Position numbers and translations under genes: made by a program
Shown: piece after piece, positions 55,378 through 64,000 of the stretch
Position numbering within the stretch: position 1 is the first letter of the stretch
Layout: every line of letters begins with the position of its first letter
The notes under the pieces: generated by a model
Told to the model about the DNA's origin: nothing
What the model saw: the letters and a program-made list of their open reading frames with translations, nothing else
Database searches by the model: none
Source of the DNA: Paralithodes platypus
Lineage: Eukaryota; Arthropoda; Malacostraca; Decapoda; Lithodidae
Assembly: GCA_032716605.1 (NCBI GenBank)
Contig: CM064512.1
Span: forward strand, 31,115,827 to 31,179,826
Direction: 5' to 3'
Length of the DNA stretch: 64,000 nucleotides

Positions 55378-58342
55378 AGTCTGGAGAGGCCCCGGGGCCT
55401 GTCACCGCTAGTGCAGGTGCAGGGCAGGATGAGACTCTGCGACAGCATCGTTATGCGCAGCGTGAGGGAAGGATGGCTCAGCGGGACATTGGAGGTGGAA
55501 ATAAATTATTTAAGATGAACTTGGATAATCTCGCACCTGCTGATATATGTTCCTTGCAGCTGGAAGATCCTGAAATCAGGGCATGTGGTAATGGTGCTAT
55601 CGAACTGGAGAGCGATGGGGATGCGCAGCCTGGTGATTTTTTCTTGTCCGAGGGGATCTTGTATCGGAGACATCAGGATCCCAAGCAAAAGTGGGATGGC
55701 GGGTCAGGATTAGTGGACCAGTTAGTAGTACCGAGGGTGTGCCGTGAGAGCTTATTGAGATTAGCTCATGATGTGCCTTTGGTAGGGCACCTGGGGGCAC
55801 GTAAGACGGAGGCAGCTCTGAGCAAGCTTTTCTGGTGGCCTGGGTTAAAGGCGAGTGTCGTGTCATGGGTGTCACAGTGTCACACTTGTCAAGTTGTTGG
55901 AAAACCCAATCAGGTCATCCCGAGAGCCCCGTTACAACCCATCCCTGTCATTAGGCCGCCCTTCAGCAAAGTAGTTATCGATATGGTTGGCCCATTGCCC
56001 CCCACTCGTGCCGGCAATACATTTTTACTAACTGTAATGGATGTAGCAACACGGTATCCAGATGCTTACCCCATGCGCAACGGGATGGCTAAGACTTGTC
56101 AAAAACCTACTTGTCTATTTCTCTCGTTATGGCTACCCTCAGGAGATCCAGTCTGATCAGGGATCCAATTTTATTTCTGCTCTGTTTAAGCAGACCATGC
56201 AGCAACATGGGATAGTGTCTGTGGTGTCATCTGCCTACCATCCCGAGAGTCGGGGAGTTTTGGAAAGGTGGCACTCGACTCTCAAGAGTATGTTGCGGTG
56301 TTATTGCATGGAAAATGGGAAGGACTGGGATCTAGGTCTCCCATACGTTTTATTTGCTGCGAGAGAAGTACCTGGGGAGAGCTTGGGATTTAGCCCGAAC
56401 AAGTTGGTTTTTGGACACAGGGTCAGGGGGCCCCTCCACATTAGTCAAGGAGATCTGGGAGGGAGTCACAAAGCCATGCTCGCTTCTAAAGTATGTAGTT
56501 GAAAGCCGTGAGAGAATGCTAAAGAGCTTGGAGGTAGCAGGTCGGAACCTTAAGAATTCACAAGCTCAGATGAAGGACAGATACGACCAGAAGGTGAAGC
56601 TGAGGGAGTTTGAAGTAGATCAGGAGGTACTGATACTACTGCCTCTGATGGGACACCCCTTGTCTGCCAAGTATTCTGGTCCGTATCGGGTTGTAAGGAA
56701 GGTTTCTGATCTCGACTATTTAGTAGTTACTCCTGATCGTAAGAAAAAGAACCAACTTTGCAATGTAAATCTGATGAAAGAGTATGTGAGGCGCCCCTCC
56801 GAGCCTCTCACTGTCCCGGTGTTGATCTGCAGCGATCGTGGTGGAGAAGGAGGAAGGGACAGTCAAGCTGCGGGGGAGGATAATTGGGATTGTCATGTTT
56901 CCGCGGATCAGTGGGCGGGGAATTCTAGACAAGTGGCTCATGAGTTGATATTGCACCTGCCTGAGCAACAGCGTGTACCTGTGCAGCACTTGTTTGATTC
57001 AAACCCAGCTGTTTTCGCGGAGCATCCTGGCCTCACTACTCAAGCGGTGCACGATGTCGATGTTGGGGACCACCCGCCCTTTAAATCAGTGCCATACCGT
57101 GTTCCCCCTATTAAATTACCAGCACTTGGGGAAGAGCTGGATTATATGCTGAAACGTGGGCTGATTTCTGAGGGTGCAGTAAGGTGGACTTCCCCAGTCA
57201 CACTGCAGCCCAAACCAGATGGCAAGGTGCGGTTTTGTATAGATTTCCGCAGGTTGAATGGTTTAACCCCCACAAATGCCTACCCTCTCCCTCGCGTGGA
57301 CGACAGTGTGGATAAGATAGGAAAAGCCAAGTTCCTCACTAAGATAGACCTTGTTAAGGGTTATTGGCAAGTGCCCTTGTCTGAGCGAGCGCGAGAGGTG
57401 TGTGGGTTTGTGGTGGACGGTGCCACATATCGTTGCCATGTTATGCCATACAGGCTGAAAAATGCCCCTGCAACATTTCAGAAATTAATGAACGACATTG
57501 TAGCCGACATTCCCAACTGTACGGTGTACCTAGATGATGTCATAATATACAACGACGATTTTAACAGTCACTGTGCTCACATCGGACAGCTTTTTAATAA
57601 ACTGAATGAAGCAGGTTTGGTGGTAAACCTGGGTAAGTGCGATTTTGTCAAAGCCACAGTTTTGTACCTGGGGTTCGAGGTGGGGATGGGTCAGGTGTGC
57701 CCTCTACAGACAAAGATCAAAGCCATCGATCAGTTTCCCCAGCCTACGACTAAGAAACAAATCATGCGGTTTCTAGGTATGATAGGCTATTATCGTCGCT
57801 TCATCAAAGGCTATTCGACTGTACTTGCACCTTTAACTGACTTATTATCTAAGGACAAGAAGTTCCAGTGGTCTCCTGAGTGTGCAGAGGCGTTTTCCTT
57901 GGTGAAACACCTGTTATGTACCCACCCCATACTCAGGGCCCCGGTCTTCAGAAGACCTTTTCAGCTGGCGACTGATGCCAGTGGCGTAGGGGCTGGGGCT
58001 ATCTTGTTACAGACAGATGATGAAGGTATCGAACATCCACTGAGTTTTTACAGTAAAAAATTCAATAGTGCACAAAGGAATTACTCTGTAATTGAAAAAG
58101 AACTCCTGGCGATAGTGCTGGCACTCAGGCACTTCGATGTATATGTTCCTGCTTTCGGACCAGTCGTAGTGGTTTATACCGATCATCACCCTCTGAAATT
58201 CTTGAATCAGTTTCATAACCGGAATATGAGGCTGACCAGGTGGTCACTCATGCTTCAGGAGTATAATCTGGACATACGCCATATTGCCGGTTCTGATAAC
58301 GTGATAGCGGATTGTCTATCAAAGGTGGATGATGTTGGTTAG
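55371..58342 (+). pseudogene. Element C integrase, RT and RNase H
   Basis: Three frames cover pol: 55371-56156, 56062-56502 and 56354-58342. Integrase shows the HHCC module (LAHDVPLVGHLGARKT, QCHTCQVVG) and the core DMVGPLPPT, SDQGSNFIS, SAYHPESRGVLERWH. Frameshifts occur near 56097 and 56440. The GPY/F-type tail LSAKYSGPYRVV leads directly into RT (RFCIDFRRLNG, VYLDDVIIYNDD). RNase H (LATDASGVGAGAI, YTDHHPLKFLNQ, HIAGSDNVIADCLSK) ends at 58342. This is the clearest evidence in the window for integrase preceding RT in one continuous pol. Confidence 0.9.
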
Positions 58343-58384
58343 ACTGCCACAGGATTGAGGGTTGAGTGTGGAGGAAAATAGGCT

Positions 58385-58446
58385 GTCACTGTAGTTCAGC
58401 CGAAAAAAACAAATTAAAAAGCAAATACCTTATAAAAACTCTTTAT
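58385..58446 (+). promoter_or_regulatory. Conserved 3' noncoding block of element C
   Basis: TAGTTCAGCCG, an A-rich spacer and TATAAAAACTCTTT. It corresponds to the blocks in A and B. Confidence 0.5.
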
Positions 58447-58650
58447 ATTTATAACGTGTAGAATTTTGTATAAGATGTAGCAGTATCTAAGTTGAATGTT
58501 TTCGCTTATTGTCGCTGAGTTAGTTGAACTTGCTCGGTGGAGCGCAACAGTCTTTATTTTTTTCTATATATAGTGCCTTGTGTTGCAACAGTGTGTGGTA
58601 CTATGAGAAGCTTTCTGTTAGATATGAAGAACTTAGTCAAGGGCCTTATA

Positions 58651-58662
58651 TCTTGGGGGAGG
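58651..58662 (+). promoter_or_regulatory. Polypurine tract of element C
   Basis: TCTTGGGGGAGG directly precedes the 3' LTR. Confidence 0.85.
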
Positions 58663-60557
58663 TGTGACGCTTCTGCATAGTAGCCACGTGCAGGTATGCG
58701 CGCGCGTCGGCTGCCCAGCCGTTTAGAAACCGGCTGGTGGCAGCCAGCCGGCAGTCTTTTCCTTAGTATATATCCTACGACAATGTTACTAATGTCTGGG
58801 ATATTCTTATGTTGTTTCACAGCTTGAAGCTACCCTTATTCTTAACCAACGCATCTTAGTATATTTTATTCTCAATAGTTGATTGTTTCATTATAATATA
58901 TAAGATGTAAGTCTAGTGAGGGCGGGAGGAGACGAGCGGGAGAGAGAGACCGGCTTGGGACGTTGCTTCGCTTGCCAGCTTGGGACGAGCCTGAAGCGTT
59001 GCCATATGCATTTGATTGCAACGTTAGGCTTAGTTTCGACTCACGCACGGGGTAGAGGATTTTGACCCGGCAACTGTGTTGAGTGTTGCCAAGCATGGGA
59101 TGTATTCTGCATGCCTAGGGCGGGGTCCAGACAGATTCAAGACTCAGAGCTCACCTCACTGTCGTACCCTTCGGACCCCCTTGATATCTATCCCTCTCAA
59201 CCCCACTTAGAAACGTTCTCGCTTACTTTGTATACCTTCTTTCCACTACTTCACCAATCTATTTATTTATCCCATCCCCTTGATAGACCTTATATCTATT
59301 ATTGTATTAACGACGAGCTCTCAGATAACTAGATAGGATTTTGGGCCTTATGCGGAGATGTAATTGTTAATGAGACCTAGGAAGCTTTTTTTGTTGTCTC
59401 ATATTTGGTGGTTTCATGCTTGCTACTGTGTTCTTGTGTCAGGTTAGCAGGGGCTAGACCGGAGGGGAGGCTTTTTGCGATCCTTTAAGTAAAGTCTGCT
59501 GGTGCGAGTCCTGTGGACCCGGACGACTTTACTAGGATACCCGTGGGAGTCTGGGGGCATTTTCTTGTCTGTGTCCCTGTGTGTCTAGTGTTGTGTTGTG
59601 TGAGGGCCCTTGCCTAGTCCACTCAGCACTGCGCTAGCACGTCTTGCTTTTGTTTTAGGGTCGCCAGGAGAGAGTCAGATACTTGCGATCTGAGTCTCTC
59701 AAGAGAGCACCCTTTCAATTAGAGTAATTTGGCGCACAGACTTGGGAACGTCCCTAGGCTAGAGCAGGTGGCTCAGCCCGGGTATCCGAAGCCTATATCC
59801 TTCCGGCTAGACCTCTGCCACCTGGCAGATTAACAGCTAGGGGTTTATTATTTCTGCATGCTTGTTATTGTGCCACAGTTTAACGTTTTTGTGAGCATTT
59901 TGAGTCAGGGTGTGGCTTAGAGACTCTGTCCGAGCAGGCTTGCCTGACTAAGAGTGAGAAGCACACCTGTATGTGGTTATGTTGCGAGTTGCTACCTTTA
60001 TTTAATTATACCTATGCCATTATACACTGTATGGCCTATCACTAGTATTTATTCCTGCTTATGAGTTAAGAGTTCTCTAAATCCGTAACGTACTTTCTTT
60101 GCTAAGCATCAGATCCTACAGTAGCCGCATGCAGTTTAGAGACCCGCATCTTGTCTACCTGTACGATGTTTTGAGGACTGTTTGCTTTCACCTTCTTTCA
60201 CGCAGCGGTGATTAGTTGTATTAATTAACGTAACGTTAAATGTACTTTCTTCTAGTTTGTTATTAAATTTGTTCTGCAATTTAATTCCGTTATCTATCTT
60301 TTCCTTGAAGCTTTAAGTCAACTTAATTGTGTGATCTTTTATATAGCCTGCTTGACTATCAGCAGTCTATAGTGCGTGCACCCTATAACCGATTCATAGG
60401 ATACCTTGTTGTCCAGGCAGGACTCTTGACGGTTTAGGGTGGTTTGTTGCCTGGGTTTATAGATAAGGGTTGGATCTAGCGTTTTCCGTTGTTGCTTGTT
60501 GCCGCATACCTAAACCAATAGAAAGAGCCCAGTGTTTATATATCCCAGGACGTAACA
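58663..60557 (+). repeat. 3' LTR of element C
   Basis: Same length as the 5' LTR. Differences are scattered substitutions. Confidence 0.92.
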
Positions 60558-60852
60558 AGTAGCAATAAAATAGCGAGATAGATGCAACATTGCGGCGGAG
60601 AGAGAGAGATTGCAGAGAGTTGGTGAGTGGACGGGAGTTAATGATACGAAAGGCCTTCCTTTCAACTTTGTCTAGGAGAGCGGTGTGAGAGGAACCTCCC
60701 CACACATGTGAACAATACTCAATACAAGGACGCACTATGCCCCTGTACAGAGCAAGAAGCTGTGCAGGGGAAAAGAACCCCCTAAGGCGGTTGAGCACAC
60801 CCAGCTTCTGATGTAGGCTAATTATTCCCAAAATCCAACGATGTTTTCCCAA
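60558..60852 (-). mobile_element. Jockey-like RT, upstream half (split by element C)
   Basis: The minus-strand frame starts MGKHRWILGIISLHQKLG, with LLALYRGIVRPCIEYCSHVW and SLRRNVASISLFYCYLL, the classical region downstream of the RT palm in jockey-type LINEs. It breaks at the LTR, and the remaining C-terminus lies at 47565-47919. Confidence 0.85.
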
Positions 60853-61168
60853 AGAAGGTGATGTTTCCTAAAAAGAGGGCAAGTGGAACTGCTGCAAGAG
60901 ATGCATGGAGTGAACCGAAGGACTCCCCAGCAGAAAAGCTGGTTATTATTATATTATTGTTCCCCATTGAGTTACTATATCACCATCAACAAAGTTAACA
61001 AGACCTCTGAGAAAGAGAGAGAGAAGGAGAGCGAGAAATAAATGTGTTATTATATACGATTTCCAAAACTATGTCTCTTGATAATGGAATATGTTATCCT
61101 TGATAGCAAACATTAGTCCATGTCTCATTTGTGTTTATGTTTAAGGGAAGTAACAAGTAGACATAGCA

Positions 61169-61380
61169 TTGACCCCTTCAGTACCGATGACGTCTTCTCG
61201 TCTCTAAGTCAGCTGTATTTAGAAATGTTTATGAAGGATATGAAGGATATATAGTAGATAAAAGGATTCATTGGGATAGGCTGTAGCCATGCATTAGACG
61301 TCCTTTTTTAAGCTGAATATAATCGTCTAATATTTGCCAGAATATAATGAAAAGGATGTCACTGGTACTGAATGGGTTAA
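61169..61380. mobile_element. TTAA-like MITE (family T5)
   Basis: The left end TTGACCCCTTCAGTACCGATG and complemented right end TTAACCCATTCAGTACCAGTG agree at most positions. The right TTAA is intact and the left is TTGA. It is 212 bp and noncoding. Confidence 0.6.
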
Positions 61381-61408
61381 GAGTAGAATTTTCTGCACAT
61401 TTCTATGA

Positions 61409-61640
61409 TAATCATCATCATCTCCTTCAGCTTGAGTTAGTCCACTGCAGGACAACGGACTCCCTCAGACGTCTTCCATCGAACCCGTCAGATTTTAGCC
61501 TTATCCATCCCACTCCAGCAAACTTTTGGATCTCATCCCCCCATATGCTTCTCGATCTACTCCTTCCTCTAGCTCCTTTTCTAGGTTCTCATTCTTTTGC
61601 TCTAGTTGCCTATAGTTTATGATCTCTTCTAAATATATGC
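61409..61640 (-). mobile_element. Probable RTE-type LINE 3' end, antisense
   Basis: ATAATCATCATCATCTCC is a complemented (GAT)n tail, followed by sequence such as CCACTGCAGGACAACGGACT. RTE-type 3' ends commonly have this arrangement. The RT frame is not reached. Confidence 0.4.
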
Positions 61641-61923
61641 CCTGGTCCTCTATTCTTTTCTCAACTCTGCGTAAGCAGAGTGGTATCGCCCCCCGTATAG
61701 TGATAAATGCCGCCCGAAATGTCTGTCTGTCCGAATACTCCTCCTAGACCGTTCGACGGATTTCCACCAAACTTCACACGAACATTCGGTGCGTGTATAT
61801 GACAGTAATTAATGTTTTTTTTTTTAAATTTGTGCAATAGTTATGATTTTAGGTCCAAAATATGGTTGCCCCCCCCCCCCCCCGTCATCAGGACCCCCAC
61901 CCTGTACCTATTCCCAAGCAATG

Positions 61924-61982
61924 ATGATGGCGTTCTGTGTGTGTGTGCCGTGTTGGAGCACACTCACACAGAACGCCATCAT
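61924..61982. repeat. Hairpin with about 25-bp arms
   Basis: ATGATGGCGTTCTGTGTG and CACACAGAACGCCATCAT are inverted copies around a loop near 61950. They follow a C-run (61870-61883). Confidence 0.8.
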
Positions 61983-62040
61983 TCAGGGGGCGAAAAAAAC
62001 TCGCCCTCATTTGTTAGGTTAAGTTAGTTTAGTTGACATT

Positions 62041-62401
62041 AGTAGTGATGGTAGCAATAGAGTTGGTCCTCCGGTAACGAGTGTTTTGGAAAAGCGGATT
62101 TGGTGGCACGCGGTACACCCCAAATATCCAACATTTTGCTAGCACGGTCAATACTTACACTGACGCGGGGCCCAGCTGGGCAGTTTTCTCTCTCCTGGGC
62201 CGGGCGAAGCTGTTCCGTCTCCCTCCCTGGTCCAGTGACGTCACTTGCGGCTCGTCCGGGTATGTCATTCCATCCTCAGCGTCCTTGTCCAGTTCCACCA
62301 TTGTTCGCCTCACGTACCAACCCCCCTTCCCCACTGTGTGTGTTGTAACACAGACCGTGGTTCTCAAAGTGCCTTTTTTTTTGTGACCTAACCTCGCCGC
62401 C
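62041..62401 (+). other. 5' region of the pogo/Tigger element
   Basis: TAGAGTTGGTCCTCCGGTAA near 62058 resembles Tigger-type ends as I recall them, next to a TA. GTGACGTCAC (62235-62244) is a perfect 10-bp palindrome of CRE type. The transposase ATG follows in good context (GCCGCCATG). The element's true end is not confirmed. Confidence 0.3.
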
Positions 62402-64000
62402 ATGCCGCCCAAGAAGTGCCGTATCTTTACGTACGCACAGAAATATGACATCGTGAAGGAGTTAGAGAAGGGGAAGAGACAAGCTGAGTTGGCAAGACGA
62501 CACAATGTTAACGAGAGTACAATTCGCACCATTTGGAAGGACAGGGAGAAGATTTCCAACATTATGAAGGGAAACCCTGCAGAGGGTACTCAGGTGTCGA
62601 TTAAAGTTGGAAATGTCATCCTAAAGAAGATAGAGAAGCTAATGGTGCGTTATTTGGCGAGGCAAAATAAGAATCATGTGCCGACAGACGGACGGATGAT
62701 CAGAGAAAAAGCCAAGAAATATTATGCAGAAGTGGCTCGAATGAACAATGTGCAGAACCCCAAACCCTTTAAGGCATCTGTTGGGTGGTTGGTGTCCTTC
62801 AATAAACGAAACAAAATGAAAAGTGTTCGTATAACAGGAGAGACAGCAAGCGCCGACCATGCTGCAGCCAACGAATTCCCTGCTTTCTTACGTGAGGTTA
62901 TATAGTTACAACTTGGATCAGATTTTCAACTGCGATGAGTCTGGAGTCAACTGGAAGAAAATGCCTAAAAGGTCTTACATTTCTCGCAAGGAGAAGGCAG
63001 CAAGGGGCTACAATATGGCCAAAGAATGTGTAACCATCTTGTTGACCTGCAATGCTTCCGGCACCTGCAAGATGAAGCCTCTAATCATCCATAAGGCAAA
63101 GCGACCAAGGCCTTATCGCAATATGGACATGGCCAAGTTGAATGTTCATTGGATGAGCAACAAGAAGGCCTGGATGTTGTCAGCGTTGAGCCTCGAATGG
63201 TTCGATAATCATTTTGTGAAAGACTTGGAAATATTTTGTGCCCGCCAAAACATTGTTTTTAAAGCACTGTTATTGCTTGACAACGCACCAGGACATTCCA
63301 GATTGTTGGTTGATCAGCACCCTAACGTAAAAGTGATGTTCATGCCCCCGAATACTACGTCTCTCCTACAGCCCCTGGACCAGGAGGTGATAGCGTGCTT
63401 TAAGGGTGCGTATGCCACTAGACTTTCCTGATGCTCGACACTGCCACTGACACCCAAGAAGAACTGCTACAGATATCGGACGATGAATCAGTCCCTGACT
63501 CTCTCCCACCACTCGAAGAACTGTCTGCCCCTGACTCTCTCCCACCACTCAATGAGCCTGCACCAAACTCCCCTCCACAACAACGACAACAACAGCAACA
63601 GGAATCCGCCGACGGAGCAGCTATGACAGTTCATGCCTTTTGGAAAAGGTTTCATATTAAGAACACAGTGGATATGATGGTGGAAGCGTGGGCTGATGTG
63701 ACAAGAGCTACAATCCACCATGCCTGGAGGAATGTTCTAGAGGGGTTACCTGGGCACAAGCTGGATTTACCTGATCAGCCAGTCAGGCTTGAGGCAGTGG
63801 TGGAGAGAGCAGTCGAGGTTGCCAGACGTGTGCCTGGGATGGGTGAAGTGGGACCAGAAGATATTCAAGGTTTGATTCAGCCACCACAGGAGCCTGATGC
63901 CGAGGACCTAATGCAGGGTTTGGAAGAGGATGAGCAGGCAGAGGAAGAACATCGAGAAGAAGACGAACCCCAGGAAGAGCCGAACACTCCTGGTCTACGG
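62402..64000 (+). pseudogene. pogo/Tigger-type DDE transposase, frameshifted, runs off the window
   Basis: The first frame (62402-62905) has an N-terminal psq-type helix-turn-helix (KYDIVKELEKGKRQAELARR, NESTIRTIWK) and a Tc5/CENP-B-like segment. A frameshift near 62900 moves to 62859-63431, which holds the catalytic core: QIFNCDESGVNWKKMP, LLLLDNAPGHS and NTTSLLQPLDQEVIACFKGA, giving the D-D-D positions. A second frameshift near 63421 returns to the first frame, open from 63431 to 64000 with Q-rich, then HAFWKRFHIKN and E-rich sequence. Two opposite shifts in an otherwise clean protein point to recent decay. CENP-B-like domesticated genes are alternatives, but the frameshifts argue against. 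Confidence 0.82.

Larger units (their letters stand above)
47920..60557 (+). mobile_element. LTR retrotransposon C (same lineage as A, IN before RT)
   Basis: LTRs are at 47920-49814 and 58663-60557, both 1895 bp, with a 4-bp TSD AGTA (47916-47919 and 60558-60561). Internal order is PBS, gag, protease, integrase, RT, RNase H, PPT. A piggyBac-like element (50732-53987) splits gag; without it the element is about 9.4 kb. By eye the LTRs differ at about 30-35 positions, nearly 2%, making C older than A and B. Frameshifts and one stop disable it. It sits in an antisense jockey-like LINE. Confidence 0.9.

Overview
This window is a eukaryotic repeat accumulation, not an operon-bearing region. I see no intact host gene. 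Microsatellites, tRNA-derived SINE heads, TTAA-flanked elements and recurrent TAGGCCTA-type words suggest a large, repeat-rich invertebrate genome. A decapod crustacean is my best guess, but that is inference, because nothing here is a species marker.

The backbone is four LTR retrotransposons bounded by target-site duplications (TSDs). Elements A (10664-22324, minus), B (23350-31242, plus) and C (47920-60557, plus) belong to one lineage with Ty3/gypsy-type RT. In A and C, integrase lies before reverse transcriptase (gag-PR-IN-RT-RNaseH), the copia-like order known from the Gmr1 group. B keeps the order of the remnants. Their LTRs are 1.8-1.9 kb, all begin TGTGACG, and they sit on 4-bp TSDs (ATAG, AGTT, AGTA). 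With later insertions subtracted, A and C are both about 9.4 kb. B is 7.9 kb because two in-frame deletions removed part of IN and most of RT, yet its 1195-codon frame is still open. The fourth element is BEL/Pao (23055-39438, minus), with decayed coding.

The elements are nested like dolls. B sits in one BEL LTR, and the other BEL LTR preserves the empty site. An RTE-like LINE (32616-34016) splits the BEL integrase with a 12-bp TSD. A carries a TTAA element in its integrase tail and a LINE in its protease; the LINE's 5' junction is a 53-bp palindrome. C carries a 3.26-kb piggyBac-like element in gag, and C itself sits inside a jockey-like RT whose two halves lie on either side of it.

Region by region: 1-10660 holds a TTAA element with a SINE, a decayed orphan protein family (1965-4776) with a Cys-rich tail, a truncated RTE copy, hAT-like fold-back MITEs and more TTAA elements. 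10664-39438 holds A and the BEL/B/RTE nest. 39439-47560 is gene-poor, with short repeats and small MITEs. 47560-60860 is C with its target LINE. 60860-64000 has a TTAA MITE, an RTE tail, hairpins and a pogo/Tigger transposase that runs off the window.

The most unusual signal is shared by five otherwise different TTAA ends: two copies of a family-specific motif, often palindromic, starting about 10-60 bp inside one terminus and spaced 34-49 bp. They look like transposase-binding couplets. All repeat relations were read by eye; no alignment or database search was run.
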